This document shows, piece after piece, positions 45,819-56,608 of a stretch of 64,000 bases of DNA; position 1 is the stretch's first letter; each line of letters starts with the position of its first letter. The position numbers and the translations under genes were made by a program. The DNA comes from Lederbergia galactosidilytica (GTDB taxonomy: Bacteria; Bacillota; Bacilli; Bacillales; Bacillaceae_C). The stretch lies in the NCBI RefSeq assembly GCF_017873565.1, contig NZ_JAGGKH010000008.1, forward strand, positions 124,001-188,000, in the 5' to 3' direction. The notes beneath the pieces are model-generated. The model searched no databases. It had not been told where the DNA came from and saw only the letters and a program-made list of their open reading frames with translations.

Positions 45819-48095
45819 CTACTCTTTACTAATAAAGGGAGAACAAATACCTAAGGAATAAAGATGCAATTCATGCATAGCTCTTGTGCAAGCTGTATAG
45901 AATAAGTTTCTTTCCATTTCTCTTCCATATTGTTGTTCGGAAGCATTATAGACAATAACTGCATCAAATTCGATTCCTTTTGCAAGATAGGCTGGTAAAA
46001 TTATCGTTCCCTTTTCATAGGCATTTGTTTCTTTTTTCATTAATCGTACATCTATTTGCTTGTTTAGCTGCTCATAAGCCTGCTGACTTTCCACAGCGGT
46101 CTTACAAATAATCGCGATCGTCTCATGCCCTTTCTTTTGCAAGGTTTCAACACGATCCATAATCCCTTTATGCAAAGCTTCAAAATTGTCTACCTCTGTA
46201 ACTGTCGGTTCTTCGCCATTGCGATTGAATGGTTCGATAAGTTCGCCACCTGCAATCATTTTTCGAGTGAATTCTACAATTTGCTTAGTGGAACGATAAC
46301 TCTTCGTAAGGACGATTTTCTCCTCCCCTTCAAGTTCTGCATTCAATAATGTAGGCGCATGTATAGAATGGGCATAGATGGCTTGATTCATATCACCTAA
46401 GATCGTCATTTTACTATTGGGAAATTGTTGTCGTAAAAATTCAAATTGAAATGGTGAATAATCTTGCGCCTCATCGATAAATAAATGACGAATCAATGTG
46501 TTTGCTTTTCTTCCCTCTAATTGATCCTGTAAATATAGATAGGGTGTAGCATCTTCATAAGGGATGACCCGATTATCTATTTGTTTAATCGTATACTCGT
46601 AAATCTCCGGCCAATCTTTAGGACCAGCTACATGTTCTGATAGAAGAAAGATGCGATAAAGTGCTTCAATATTTAATAACTGCAATCCTTTCAACTGCCG
46701 ACGAATTGATTTTAAATGCTTACTAACAATCCGCTTTTTTAAGAAGCGTTCTTCCTGTTCCATATCATCAAAGTCTTCTTCTTGCTTTTGTGTTTGGTGA
46801 AAGGCCTCTAAATAATCTTCTTTATCTAAAAGCTCTGCTTCTTCTAAAACCCAATCCTTTTCTCGTTCTATTTTTGCAAAAGTTGAAAGGTCCTTTAATA
46901 GCTTCTCTGACGTTAGTTTTAAACGATTGGGAATCGAAATATCTGTGTCAAAGGAATAAAATAAATCATGGATTTCTTCACTGGAATAGAGCAGTTCCCC
47001 ACGAAAATAAAAGGATTTAAATTTCAGTCCCTTAGTAGAGAGTTTCGCTACATAGTCATCGATCCACTCTTTATAAGCAACACTCGTCTTAAAGCGAATA
47101 CCCTCCAGACGTTGCTTATACTCTGGTTCATCCATCGCTGTTAGTGTATATTCAATTTGCGAATAGGAGTCCTCTACAGAAAAGCCTTTGCCAAATCGTG
47201 AAATAAGGTATTGCTGGTATGTCGTTTGCACCATATTGTCTTCACCTAATTCAGGTAACACAGTGGCCACATAGCTATTGAATAGTGGATTAGGTGAAAA
47301 AAGCATAATATTTTCTGATGTAAGTGTATGACGATAGCGATATAACAAATAAGCGGCACGTTGCAAAGCTGCGGAGGTTTTCCCACTTCCTGCAACTCCT
47401 TGTACAACTAAGTATCGACTTTTTTCATTTCTAATAATGTGGTTTTGTTCCCGTTGGATCGTCGCCACAATACTTTTCATTTGTGTATTTGCTGTTCCCC
47501 CTAATACTTCCTGCAATAATTGGTCCCCAATTGTTACACCTGTATCAAACATTCCTTTTAACTTGCTGCCTTTAATAATATATTGTCTCTTTAATTCAAT
47601 ATTGCCTTTAATCTCGCCAGATGGCGTTAGATAAGATGCAGGTCCTGGTGAGTGATCATAATAAAGACTTGAAATAGGTGCTCGCCAATCAAAGATTAGA
47701 AAGTCCTCGTCTTCTTGATCCATTAGAGAGGTAATTCCAATGTAAATTTGTTCCGCTCCTTGCTCTCCTTCCTCTTGAAAGTCAATCCTGCCGAAATATG
47801 GTGATTGATTCAAGCGTAGAAGTTGCTGCACTTTCTGATAGGACTGACGATGGTTTCTTTCTTGTTCAGCTAACAGTTCAGCCTGCTGCTTAATACTCGT
47901 AAAGGTCTCAATCACATCATCGGGATGATCTAAATTGATCGTGACATCTTTCCAAAAATCACGTCTTAGCTCAATTACCCCTTCCTTTAATCCTCCCATA
48001 TGCTCTTGGAGCTTCTCAAGCTTTGCTTTAATTACCTGCTGAATCATTTCTATCCGAGATTGTTCCCTTTTCCACTCCTCATTCCGCTGCTCCAT
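45819..48095 (-). CDS. helD: RNA polymerase-recycling ATPase HelD (UvrD-like)
   Basis: About 758 aa from ATG 48095 (AAAGGAG 8 bp upstream; the frame extends 35 codons further without a ribosome site). The N-terminal coiled coil (KAKLEKLQEHMGGLKEGVIE) is the arm that enters RNA polymerase in HelD proteins. Walker A is GVAGSGKTSAALQRAAY, Walker B is LFIDEAQDYSP, and the C-terminal motifs GIEFDAVIVYNAS and FYTACTRAMHEL complete the SF1 core. HelD removes stalled RNA polymerase from DNA and aids recycling. Confidence 0.88.
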   Translation of the reverse strand: MEQRNEEWKREQSRIEMIQQVIKAKLEKLQEHMGGLKEGVIELRRDFWKDVTINLDHPDDVIETFTSIKQQAELLAEQERNHRQSYQKVQQLLRLNQSPYFGRIDFQEEGEQGAEQIYIGITSLMDQEDEDFLIFDWRAPISSLYYDHSPGPASYLTPSGEIKGNIELKRQYIIKGSKLKGMFDTGVTIGDQLLQEVLGGTANTQMKSIVATIQREQNHIIRNEKSRYLVVQGVAGSGKTSAALQRAAYLLYRYRHTLTSENIMLFSPNPLFNSYVATVLPELGEDNMVQTTYQQYLISRFGKGFSVEDSYSQIEYTLTAMDEPEYKQRLEGIRFKTSVAYKEWIDDYVAKLSTKGLKFKSFYFRGELLYSSEEIHDLFYSFDTDISIPNRLKLTSEKLLKDLSTFAKIEREKDWVLEEAELLDKEDYLEAFHQTQKQEEDFDDMEQEERFLKKRIVSKHLKSIRRQLKGLQLLNIEALYRIFLLSEHVAGPKDWPEIYEYTIKQIDNRVIPYEDATPYLYLQDQLEGRKANTLIRHLFIDEAQDYSPFQFEFLRQQFPNSKMTILGDMNQAIYAHSIHAPTLLNAELEGEEKIVLTKSYRSTKQIVEFTRKMIAGGELIEPFNRNGEEPTVTEVDNFEALHKGIMDRVETLQKKGHETIAIICKTAVESQQAYEQLNKQIDVRLMKKETNAYEKGTIILPAYLAKGIEFDAVIVYNASEQQYGREMERNLFYTACTRAMHELHLYSLGICSPFISKE

Positions 48096-48277
48096 CAACA
48101 CCACTCCTTTATAAAAAATATCTACTTGACATTCTACTTGATTTGTAGTAACATATATTATGGATACATATACATTACGACTTTTACAAATTTGGCACAT
48201 TCTTTAATATAGCATATTTTTCAAAAGATCTCAATCACTATATGGAGATTTCTTTTTTTCGTTCATTTTGAAATATT

Positions 48278-48316
48278 AAAAGCATCTTTCCCTTTCATTA
48301 AGGGGAAGATGCTTTT
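48278..48316. terminator. Terminator of dnaB
   Basis: AAAAGCATCTT (48278-48288) pairs with AAGATGCTTTT (48306-48316). It lies about 40 bp downstream of dnaB. Confidence 0.85.
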
Positions 48317-48352
48317 TCATTACTGCTGAAATATGGTGCTTGCCTTTTCGTT

Positions 48353-49717
48353 CTAAGCCCCCGACGGAACAGCAGAATCATCAAAACGCCGTTCCAAATT
48401 AACAAATTTATTATATTCCTTGACGAAAGCCAATTGGACAGTTCCAACGGGACCATTACGTTGCTTCGCAATGATGATTTCAATGATATTCTTGTTTTCC
48501 GATTCATGATCATAATAATCATCCCGATATAAGAATGCCACAATATCAGCATCCTGCTCAATACTCCCTGATTCCCTAATATCGGACATCATTGGGCGCT
48601 TATCCTGGCGTTGCTCTACTCCCCGTGATAGCTGTGATAAGGCTATAACAGGAACTTCTAATTCACGGGCTAGACCCTTTAGTGAACGAGAGATTTCGGA
48701 AACTTCTTGTTGCCGGTTTTCCTTCGAACTCCCACTCCCTTGAATTAATTGTAGATAGTCAATTAAAATCATTCCAAGTCCGTGCTCTTGTTTTAAACGG
48801 CGACATTTTGAGCGAATCTCACCAATTTTAATTCCTGGTGTATCATCAATATAAATTCCTGAGTTAGATAAGCTCCCCATCGCCATGGTGAGCTTGCCCC
48901 AATCTTCATTTGTAAGCGAACCTGTCCGTAAATTTTGTGCATCAATATTTCCTTCCGCACAAAGCATCCTCATGACAAGTTGTTCTGCTCCCATCTCCAG
49001 ACTAAAGATCGCGACATTTTCTTCAGTTTTTGTCCCCACATTTTGGGCGATATTCAAGGCAAAGGCAGTTTTCCCAACAGATGGACGAGCTGCTACAATA
49101 ATTAAATCATTGCGTTGGAAACCAGCAGTCATTCGGTCTAACTCCGCAAATCCAGTAGGAATACCAGTTGTATCTCCTTTTCGATTATGAAGGAGTTCAA
49201 TATTATCATAGGCTTGAACAAGGACATCTTTTATATCTTGGAAGTCACCGGCATTTTTCCGTTGGGCCACTTCCATAATTTGCTTTTCCGCTTCATCTAA
49301 AAGAGCCTCAATTTCATCTTCACGAGAATAGCCATCTTTTGCAATATTAGTTGCCGTTCTAATGAGTCGACGTAGTAATGACTTTTCCTCGACAATTCGC
49401 GCATAATAGCCAATATTGGCAGCAGTTGGCACCGAAACAGCTAATTCACTTAAATAAGAAATTCCGCCAACATCTTCAAGTGTTTTAGAAGCAGCTAACT
49501 CCTCTGAAACAGTGACCAAATCCACGGCCTTTCCCATTTCAGTTAGTTTCATCATACATTCAAAAATCTTCTGATGACCGCTTCGATAAAAATCTTCCGG
49601 CAACAGAAGTTCAGTTGCAAGCATCATGGAAGAAGGCTCTAGAAAAATAGCTCCCAGAACAGCTTGTTCAGCTTCAATATTTTGCGGTGGTGTCCGATCT
49701 AAAAACAACTCACTCAC
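48353..49717 (-). CDS. dnaB: Replicative DNA helicase DnaB (DnaC in B. subtilis)
   Basis: 454 aa. The N-terminal domain (PPQNIEAEQAVLGAIFLEP) is typical. Walker A is ARPSVGKTAFALNIA, Walker B ILIDYLQLI, and the arginine finger region is SQLSRGVEQRQDKRPMMSDI. It is the hexameric 5'-3' helicase of the fork. It normally neighbours rplI and gdpP, as here, but the gap to rplI is about 1 kb and purA does not follow it. Confidence 0.97.
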   Translation of the reverse strand: MSELFLDRTPPQNIEAEQAVLGAIFLEPSSMMLATELLLPEDFYRSGHQKIFECMMKLTEMGKAVDLVTVSEELAASKTLEDVGGISYLSELAVSVPTAANIGYYARIVEEKSLLRRLIRTATNIAKDGYSREDEIEALLDEAEKQIMEVAQRKNAGDFQDIKDVLVQAYDNIELLHNRKGDTTGIPTGFAELDRMTAGFQRNDLIIVAARPSVGKTAFALNIAQNVGTKTEENVAIFSLEMGAEQLVMRMLCAEGNIDAQNLRTGSLTNEDWGKLTMAMGSLSNSGIYIDDTPGIKIGEIRSKCRRLKQEHGLGMILIDYLQLIQGSGSSKENRQQEVSEISRSLKGLARELEVPVIALSQLSRGVEQRQDKRPMMSDIRESGSIEQDADIVAFLYRDDYYDHESENKNIIEIIIAKQRNGPVGTVQLAFVKEYNKFVNLERRFDDSAVPSGA

Positions 49718-49819
49718 GATGATTCCTCTCCCCTTGCTTATAGTGCGTATTCAAAAAAAGGATAAAATAGGACAAAGACCATTAACCTCATTGAAGTTAA
49801 ATCACTGCTAGTATGATCA

Positions 49820-49910
49820 CGACAAAGCCCGGACTTACGCATTTGTCTGAAGACCAACAGGGTGGTAGTCAGATTAGCATGGCGCTAGGACGACGCGGAC
49901 TTAGCTATTT
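49820..49910. repeat. Dispersed intergenic repeat (inverted copy)
   Basis: On the minus strand this reads GCTAAGTCCGCG...CTAGCGCCATGC...TGACTACCACCCTGTTGG, aligning with the copies at 34209 and 62823. Confidence 0.5.
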
Positions 49911-50176
49911 ATCCATTTAATCCTTACTTTTTGAATAACCTCAAATACCTCATTTTACAGTCTATCTACCATTATACTATTTTTCGACAAAAGATTCTTG
50001 TTCCCTACCAATATTCTTTTTGGGAAATCTTCTTCCATTATGTTATTTTTGCCAAATTCATTACATATTCTCTAACCTATACAAAACAGGCTTTCTTAAT
50101 GGACTATCGTTTTGGAGTTTCGGATGATTCAAGTCTTTTACTTTCGTCATTCCTATTCTCTTCATTCTGCAAATTA

Positions 50177-50332
50177 TTATTTAGTACAGCAGTAAAGGAA
50201 TAAACTTTCTGGAAGTTGTACCTCTTGAAAGGCATCATTCAAGCAAGCCGTCGCTCCTTCCACAGCCTCTTGAAAGTCAATATCCATGTTACTTGTCAAT
50301 AGGCCAATAAAACCAATAAAGTGAAACTTCAA
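50177..50332 (-). other. Short coding-like remnant in dnaB-rplI gap
   Basis: A 51-codon minus-strand frame (MDIDFQEAVEGATACLNDAF; EVQLPESLFLYCC) ends in TAA at 50177-50179. It has no convincing ribosome site and no recognised family. It may be a gene remnant. The remainder of the 49911-50722 gap is AT-rich with nothing I can name. Confidence 0.25.
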
Positions 50333-50722
50333 TTAGTGGGGGCTTTTTATCCCTACTAATTGTTAGTTGAACTCATCGGGCATTTACGGGTAGTTCACCC
50401 ACCTATACCTCTCCAAAATATCTCATGCTTTAAGGGGGGATTACTGCCCGTTAATGCGGGATAAATTGCTTAGACTCTTTTAATTCTGCCCATACGCCAT
50501 AGCCTTTCTCCTCAAAATGGCGTTCAAACTACTAATTGATCTGATTCTTTTTTTGTTAATCCGTTGGGGAAATTCGCATAACCTTCCTATCCGCATTCAT
50601 GCGGGCAAATAGCTTCTTATCCTTCTCTTCCCATCTTCTAAAACCCAATCTCTCTGATTCAAATGTATACTCCATCTCAATCCCTTCTCTCTTTCACGAA
50701 CTTTTGAAAATCCTCGGGAGAG

Positions 50723-50759
50723 AAAAGCCGCCTCAATGTATCTTGAGACGGCTTTTTTT
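50723..50759. terminator. Terminator after rplI
   Basis: AAAAGCCGCCTCA (50723-50735) pairs with TTGAGACGGCTTTT with one mismatch. T runs lie on both strands, 11 bp downstream of rplI. Confidence 0.85.
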
Positions 50760-50769
50760 CCACTGTATT

Positions 50770-51219
50770 TTATTTTTCTTCTACTACATGAACATCTAAT
50801 GTAGCTGTTACATCTTGATGAAGTTTTACAGGAACCTTTGTAACACCTAGCGAACGGATCGCATCATCGAGTAAAATCTTCCTTTTGTCGACCTTAATTT
50901 TATGTGCCTTTTTCAGCTCTTCGGCAATTTGCTTACTTGTGATTGAGCCGAATAGACGACCACCTTCACCAGATTTTGCTGTAAGTTTGACAGTTAATTG
51001 TTCCATTTTCGCCTTTAGTTGCTTCGCCTCTTCTAATTCTTGCTGTGCTTCTTTTTGTTCCTTTTTCTTTTGATTATCGAGAGATTTCATATTTCCAGAA
51101 GTTGCTTCAATCGCATATCCATTTTTGATCAAAAAGTTATGTGCGTAACCATCTGCAACATTCTTAACCTCGCCTTTTTTTCCTTTCCCCTTTACATCTT
51201 TCAGAAAAATAACTTTCAT
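50770..51219 (-). CDS. rplI: Ribosomal protein bL9
   Basis: 149 aa. [20 protein letters not shown] and [16 protein letters not shown] are the bL9 N-terminal signature. A long helix and the C-terminal rRNA-binding domain ([20 protein letters not shown]) follow. It is coupled to gdpP by a 1-bp overlap. Confidence 0.98.
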   Translation of the reverse strand: MKVIFLKDVKGKGKKGEVKNVADGYAHNFLIKNGYAIEATSGNMKSLDNQKKKEQKEAQQELEEAKQLKAKMEQLTVKLTAKSGEGGRLFGSITSKQIAEELKKAHKIKVDKRKILLDDAIRSLGVTKVPVKLHQDVTATLDVHVVEEK

Positions 51220-53189
51220 TAGTTCTGACTCCCTTCTAGATATTCATCAATGACTTGTTTCAATTTTAATTCAGCTTCTACTACCTCATATCCTTCTAGT
51301 TGAACAGCAGCATTGGATAAATGCCCTCCGCCCCCTAAGGCCTCCATGATGATTTGTACATTGATTTCTCCTAAGGATCTTGCACTTATACCGACAAGAT
51401 TTTCAGCCCGTTTCGAGATAACGAAGGAGGCAGTAACTTGATCCATTGTTAATAAAATATCGGCTGCTTGCGCAATTGTCACTGGGTTATATACTTCATT
51501 CTCTTCCGCACTCGCAATTGCAATTCCCTCTCGATATAGTTCAACGGTCTCAATCAATTTGGAGCGCTTAATATACGTATCGATATCTTCCTTCAAGAAG
51601 TTTTGCACCATGACCGTATCGGCACCTTGAGTTCGCAAATATGATGCAGCATCAAAGGTACGAGAGCCTGTTCGAAGTGTAAAGCTTTTTGTATCGACAA
51701 TAATACCAGATAATAAGGCTGTTGCCTCTAATGAATTTAATTTTTTGTCTTTTGGTTGATATTCCAATAATTCCGTTACAAGTTCAGCTGTGGATGAAGC
51801 ATAAGGCTCCATATAAACTAATAAAGGCTTTTTAATAAAGTCTTCACTTCTACGGTGATGATCCATCACCACAATCCTATCGGTTTTCCCTAATAATCGC
51901 TCTTCAATCACAAGGGAAGGTTTATGTGTATCAACAACGACCAATAATGTGTGATCTGTAATAATTTCCATTGCTTCATCTGGACTAATGAGTTTTGAAT
52001 ACAATTCAGGATAGTCCTTCATCTTTTCAATCAGTCTTTGTACAGAAATATCAATATGATCAAAGTCAACTACAATATAGCCGTCAATCTGATTTAATTC
52101 TGCCGCTTTGCGAATTCCAATTGAGGCGCCAATGGCATCCATATCAGGAAATTTATGTCCCATTACAATGACTTGATCACTTTCAACCATTAGTTCTTTT
52201 AATGCATGGGAAATAACACGAGCGCGCACTCTTGTACGTTTTTCCATTGGGTTGGTCTTGCCCCCATAAAACTTCACTTTCCCATTTGGAAGCTTAATAG
52301 CGACCTGGTCTCCCCCTCGCCCTAAAGCTAAATCTAAACTCGATTGAGCAAGTTCTCCTAATTCAGGAAGGGGATGATCTCCTACCCCCATCCCAATACT
52401 TAATGTAAGGGGCACATTCTCCTTGCCAGTTGTCTCTCTGACCGTGTCTAATATCGAAAACTTCCCTGTTTCCAAATCTCGAAAAATCTTTTCATTTAGT
52501 AAAATCACAAACCGATCAGATGATGTTCGTTTTAAAAAGATTCCATGTTCTAAAGCCCAATTATTTAGTAATGACGTAATAAGATTACTTAACCCACTGC
52601 GGGCTTGGTCATCCATTCCCTGAGTTGCATCATCATAATTATCCATCACAATGATCCCGATAACATCTTTATCTTCCGCATACTGCCTAGCTAATGCCAT
52701 CTGGTCTGTTACATCAAAGAAGTAAAGTAACTTTTCCTCATGCTTAATGACTACGCGGAATTTTTGATGACGAATCGTTACAATGTCGCTCTCAATATCT
52801 TGTTTAATTAATGGAACAATTTGCTCCCCTACTTCATACAAGGAACGACCGATTAGGGAATTCTCATTAAAACAGGAGGCCATATAGGAATTGGACCAAT
52901 CAATATAATACTCATCATTGATGAGCATAATCCCAATTGGCATTTCTAATAAAGCTTCTTCTCCGACCTTTTTCACTCGGTAAGAAAGAGTTTTGACATA
53001 TTCCTCTCTCACCTTCACCATCTTATTTTCCAAATAGACAGCAAGCACAAACAAGGCCAAGAGCATAAAAGCACCAACTAGCGCAACCCATATATTCGTC
53101 AAGCCAATATAGATTAGCAAAACGACTGCCACGGCCATGATCCCATATAATGGATATCGCAACTTGCGCTCCTTTAAATAAGAAGGCAT
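51219..53189 (-). CDS. gdpP: Cyclic-di-AMP phosphodiesterase GdpP (YybT)
   Basis: 656 aa. Two membrane helices (11-52) are followed by a PAS domain (about 75-155), a degenerate GGDEF domain (about 170-300) and DHH/DHHA1. The DHH site shows H345, D349 and D351 in [12 protein letters not shown]420, and D443-H444-H445 in [17 protein letters not shown] near the C-terminus belongs to DHHA1. It hydrolyses c-di-AMP to pApA, affecting osmotic and cell-wall stress. The genetic order yybS-gdpP-rplI-dnaB is conserved. Confidence 0.96.
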   Translation of the reverse strand: MPSYLKERKLRYPLYGIMAVAVVLLIYIGLTNIWVALVGAFMLLALFVLAVYLENKMVKVREEYVKTLSYRVKKVGEEALLEMPIGIMLINDEYYIDWSNSYMASCFNENSLIGRSLYEVGEQIVPLIKQDIESDIVTIRHQKFRVVIKHEEKLLYFFDVTDQMALARQYAEDKDVIGIIVMDNYDDATQGMDDQARSGLSNLITSLLNNWALEHGIFLKRTSSDRFVILLNEKIFRDLETGKFSILDTVRETTGKENVPLTLSIGMGVGDHPLPELGELAQSSLDLALGRGGDQVAIKLPNGKVKFYGGKTNPMEKRTRVRARVISHALKELMVESDQVIVMGHKFPDMDAIGASIGIRKAAELNQIDGYIVVDFDHIDISVQRLIEKMKDYPELYSKLISPDEAMEIITDHTLLVVVDTHKPSLVIEERLLGKTDRIVVMDHHRRSEDFIKKPLLVYMEPYASSTAELVTELLEYQPKDKKLNSLEATALLSGIIVDTKSFTLRTGSRTFDAASYLRTQGADTVMVQNFLKEDIDTYIKRSKLIETVELYREGIAIASAEENEVYNPVTIAQAADILLTMDQVTASFVISKRAENLVGISARSLGEINVQIIMEALGGGGHLSNAAVQLEGYEVVEAELKLKQVIDEYLEGSQN

Positions 53190-53216
53190 CCCTTCAGCTC
53201 CTTTAAAAACTTGTTC

Positions 53217-54158
53217 TTACACTTTATTATTCAAACGCTGTCGCAAACTAAAGCCTATATCAATTATACCTAACACTCTTATAATTGAAAGCAAAAACGG
53301 TAACAAAAACGTGAAAATAACCACCAAAATAGGGATGACTTTCACCCATTTTTTCATATGAGCATAATAAAAAACAAAAGATAACCCTTGAATAACTAAC
53401 AGGAATTGCAATATAAACGATGCATTCAAAATCACCATTTGGAAAAACGAACCTGTGTCCTCTGTGATGAATAATGAGCATAATAGTACTAATAAGTATA
53501 TCCATACAATCATCTTTGGAAAAGAAAAGTTACGAAATGGATTAAATTTCGGTACCTGCAGTTTTAACCGTTTTGCAATTGGAAAGTTCACAGCAATCAA
53601 AATGAAGACAGTAATAAACGCTCCACCTGCTAATACAGTTGGGGCAATTGAACTAATTAAATTCCCCATCTCCAATAACTGTTCCTTTAATTCTAAAGGT
53701 GGCGTTTGCCCTAAATTCGTTAAAGTATCCATATACTGATTCACAGTATCTCTATACATTTGCTGATATTCAGCAATAAAATCTAATTGGAAAAATAATT
53801 TTGCCACCACAAATAGTAATAATAAACTAAACAAAAAGCCTATACTTGAAGCAATATAAATATTCCCTTTTGATTCAGATTTTTGTATGCCATACCCCAT
53901 TATCAATCCAGTAATCCCATATAAAAGTGTAATTGTTACTCCGATAACGGAACCTAAGAAGAAGGAAATAATGAACGTAAGCACTAAAAAAGGAAGCGAA
54001 TATTTCACTGGATGCTTAGCAGCAAATAATAAAAACGGCAAAACAAAAACAAATTGCAGTACAATTGACGAGAATGGTACATATATGGCTATTCCAAGCA
54101 TTATTGCAAAAATCGCTAATAGCATAGCCCCTTCTGTTATCACACGGGCATTTCCCAC
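53217..54158 (-). CDS. yybS: DUF2232 membrane protein YybS
   Basis: 313 aa with about eight hydrophobic helices, resembling the S-component-like DUF2232 family. ARVITEGAMLLAIFAIMLG at the N-terminus is typical. The function is not established. It ends 27 bp before gdpP and is probably co-transcribed with it. Confidence 0.85.
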   Translation of the reverse strand: MGNARVITEGAMLLAIFAIMLGIAIYVPFSSIVLQFVFVLPFLLFAAKHPVKYSLPFLVLTFIISFFLGSVIGVTITLLYGITGLIMGYGIQKSESKGNIYIASSIGFLFSLLLLFVVAKLFFQLDFIAEYQQMYRDTVNQYMDTLTNLGQTPPLELKEQLLEMGNLISSIAPTVLAGGAFITVFILIAVNFPIAKRLKLQVPKFNPFRNFSFPKMIVWIYLLVLLCSLFITEDTGSFFQMVILNASFILQFLLVIQGLSFVFYYAHMKKWVKVIPILVVIFTFLLPFLLSIIRVLGIIDIGFSLRQRLNNKV

Positions 54159-54483
54159 TTTGTCACCCCTCTAAATTCAGATACCCTTCTATTTTACCGA
54201 TGATATCTATAACCTTCAACTTTGCCACCCCGTTTTTTAGAAATACTAGCAACAATTTAAAAAAGAGAAAAATACCTTCGTAGGGTATTACTTCTAAAAG
54301 AATTATCACCGCTAGTAAACAGCAACTGAAAGGCTTAGATACCCTTTGCACTCCATCTTAGTCAAAAATTCAGATGACTTATTAGAGACTACATACTACA
54401 TAAACCTGGCCGTTTTTAAAAATAAAGCACATTATAAACTCTATTTTCATAACAGAAGTATTATGAAAACATCTGAAGTAAAG

Positions 54484-54525
54484 AAAAAAGAGCAGAAGGT
54501 TTTACCCTTACTGCCCTTTTCCGCT
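54484..54525 (-). terminator. Terminator of the rpsF-ssb-rpsR operon
   Basis: On the minus strand, GGGCAGTAAGG and CCTTCTGCTC pair with one bulge, followed by TTTTTTC. It lies 55 bp after rpsR. Confidence 0.65.
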
Positions 54526-54578
54526 AAATAGTGCTTCTAATTAGCAATTTTCATTACTAAGTTGCACTTTTACTTATA

Positions 54579-54815
54579 TTATTCGCCTGTTACGAATGGA
54601 AGCAATGCCATTTGACGAGCACGTTTGATTGCGATCGTTAATTTACGTTGATACTTAGCACTTGTTCCAGTTACACGACGTGGAAGAATTTTTCCGCGTT
54701 CAGAGACGAATTTTTTAAGAAGATCAATATCTTTATAGTCAATATGGGTAATCCCATTAGCTGTAAAGAAACAAACCTTCCGACGCTTACGTCCACCTCT
54801 ACGTCCACCTGCCAT
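54579..54815 (-). CDS. rpsR: Ribosomal protein bS18
   Basis: 78 aa. [20 protein letters not shown], the central [20 protein letters not shown] and [14 protein letters not shown] are the bS18 signature. It binds bS6 in the 30S platform and lies in the usual rpsF-ssb-rpsR order. Confidence 0.98.
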   Translation of the reverse strand: MAGGRRGGRKRRKVCFFTANGITHIDYKDIDLLKKFVSERGKILPRRVTGTSAKYQRKLTIAIKRARQMALLPFVTGE

Positions 54816-54910
54816 GAAGATAACCTCCTTTATATATACATTTTTAGTTTGTTAATGCGACTCTCCTTATGGAGATCAGCTTAATTTATATGGTTGCATT
54901 AGATGATGAT

Positions 54911-55417
54911 CTAAAACGGTAGATCATCATCCGAAATATCGATAGGTTCTCCATCATTTGAGAACGGATCATCATTGGTTCGAGTAAAGTTCTGGTTGTT
55001 GCGCTGACCCTGATTTGAACCATAGGAAAAATTGGAGTTTCCCTGATCTCCTCCAAATTGATTCCCACCAAAATCCCCTCTCCGTTCTGATGTCGAACTT
55101 TTGGGTTCTAGAAATTGCACATTGTCTGCCACAACTTCAGTGATATATACGCGTTTACCGTCTTGTCCTTCAAAATTACGTGTCTGAATTCGCCCGTCTA
55201 CACCAGCCAAGCTTCCTTTTTTCAAGAAATTAGCGGCATTTTCAGCCTGGCGACGCCATGTTACGCATTGAATAAAGTCAGCTTCCCGCTCACCTTGTTG
55301 ATTTGTAAAAGTACGGTTAACAGCTAGAGTAAATGTTGCAACAGCTACTCCGTTTGGAGTATATCGCAAATCTGGATCTTTGGTTAAACGACCTACTAAG
55401 ACAACTCGGTTCATCAT
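54911..55417 (-). CDS. ssb: Single-stranded DNA-binding protein SSB
   Basis: About 168 aa from ATG 55417 (GAGG 9 bp upstream; [20 protein letters not shown]). The OB fold contains [20 protein letters not shown]. The disordered Gly/Asn/Gln linker ends in the acidic tip DISDDDLPF that recruits partner proteins. It is the housekeeping SSB of the fork. Confidence 0.98.
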   Translation of the reverse strand: MMNRVVLVGRLTKDPDLRYTPNGVAVATFTLAVNRTFTNQQGEREADFIQCVTWRRQAENAANFLKKGSLAGVDGRIQTRNFEGQDGKRVYITEVVADNVQFLEPKSSTSERRGDFGGNQFGGDQGNSNFSYGSNQGQRNNQNFTRTNDDPFSNDGEPIDISDDDLPF

Positions 55418-55457
55418 CAGAATCAACCTCTTCCCGATTTACTTCTCTTTTTCAAAA

Positions 55458-55473
55458 TGTTTCACGTGAAACA
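55458..55473. other. parS site between ssb and rpsF
   Basis: TGTTTCACGTGAAACA, perfect match to the parS consensus, located 3 bp downstream of the rpsF stop. Confidence 0.93.
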
Positions 55474-55476
55474 TTA

Positions 55477-55764
55477 TTATTTTTCGTCTTTAACAACAAT
55501 ATGGCGAATGATATCACCGTTGATTTTCGCAAGACGGTCGAATTCCTGAACCGCTTCAGGAGTAGCATTTGCATGGATTAAGTGGTAAAGTCCCTCACGG
55601 AAGTCCTCAATCTCATACGCAAGACGACGCTTGCCCCAATCTTTTGATTCGATGATCTCCGCACCATTTGAAGTAAGAACACCGTCAAAACGCTCAATTA
55701 GCGCTTTTTTAGCTTCATCCTCAATATTTGGACGGATAATGTACATAATTTCGTACTTTTTCAT
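55477..55764 (-). CDS. rpsF: Ribosomal protein bS6
   Basis: 95 aa. [20 protein letters not shown] and the central [20 protein letters not shown] are bS6 hallmarks. GGGAGG precedes the ATG. The leader contains GAGCCGCATAGACCATAGGG just upstream; a leader bound by bS6:bS18 is known for this operon in Firmicutes, and this may be it, but I cannot confirm the fold. The first gene of rpsF-ssb-rpsR. Confidence 0.98.
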   Translation of the reverse strand: MKKYEIMYIIRPNIEDEAKKALIERFDGVLTSNGAEIIESKDWGKRRLAYEIEDFREGLYHLIHANATPEAVQEFDRLAKINGDIIRHIVVKDEK

Positions 55765-55835
55765 CGTATAGTCACCTCCCTATGGTCTATGCGGCTCTTT
55801 TGTTATGAAAAGCGAAAACGGCTTGGTTAGCCCCG

Positions 55836-55932
55836 ACAAGCAAATGTTCTTTCAACATAGAAGCCTTTTTTTCGACTTCATTGGTGAAAGGTTATTTGAC
55901 CTCAAGGAGCTAGGCGCTGTAGCTAGACAATA
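55836..55932. repeat. Dispersed intergenic repeat
   Basis: CGACAAGCAAATGTTC...AAAGGTTATTTGACCTCAA...GAGCTAGGCGCTGTAGCTAGAC aligns along its length with 62875-62985. It lies upstream of the rpsF leader. Confidence 0.6.
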
Positions 55933-55956
55933 AAAAAGAGCAAGGAGCAATTTGCA

Positions 55957-56425
55957 TTACTCACAATAATTCATTTTAGCATAATGCCGGACAGGTTGCA
56001 ACTCTATGTACTTAAAATGTTGACTACCTGCGAAAACCTTTTCTAAAATTGCCTTTATTCCTGCCGAAAATCGATATAAAAACATACGGATTTTATCAGG
56101 CGATTTAGTCCCCCTTGGCCTACGAATGACGGCATGGAAGAAGTTATTTTTCTTTTCCGTTTTCTCCGACATATAGGTCACCATCATGGAGACAAATAAA
56201 AGGAGTCTGTTTAATCTATTCAAGGTACGTACACATATGGATTCCAACCCGAATTCTTGCTTCTGTACTCGAAACATTTCTTCTATTCGCCCATCTTAAT
56301 ATGTAGGCTTTTAACACGGACAACACATCCCTTTTACGTTGGACCTGCTTACTCGTTAATAGGACCATCGGGCCTTTCCGTAGCCATACACAACAATCAT
56401 CGTCATTTTCACGCCTTTAAGTGAA
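55957..56425 (-). pseudogene. Decayed IS4-type transposase
   Basis: The last 106 codons are open (VQKQEFGLESICVRTLNRLN; FHAVIRRPRGTKSPDKIRMF; LYRFSAGIKAILEK). Upstream, another frame gives PMVLLTSKQVQRKRDVLSVL and KAYILRW, then a frameshift leads to RIEEMFRVQKQ, the R-x3-E-x6-K signature around the catalytic Glu of IS4-family DDE transposases. The N-terminal half and the ends are not recognisable, so it is a dead remnant. Confidence 0.75.
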
Positions 56426-56562
56426 AGAATTTCAGCAGCGATATGAGAAACCTTCCTACAGGATGTAGACCCCGCCGCCTATAGCTAGACAACGAAGGGT
56501 GTATCGTTGTTGACTTAGGCAAGATAGTCACTAGGCGTCGGATTAGTCCAAATTTCCATAAT

Positions 56563-56608
56563 AAAAGTCTGAGTGATGAACAATGATCATTGTTCCACTC
56601 AGACTTTT
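56563..56608 (-). terminator. Terminator of the PAP2 gene
   Basis: AAAAGTCTGAGTG (56563-56575) pairs with CACTCAGACTTTT (56596-56608), overlapping the stop codon region of the PAP2 gene. A long perfect stem. Confidence 0.75.

Noticed and set aside
50340-50400. Possible riboswitch or transposon end with GGGGGCTTTTTATCCC
   Set aside because: A short inverted motif only; no recognisable aptamer fold or transposase nearby.
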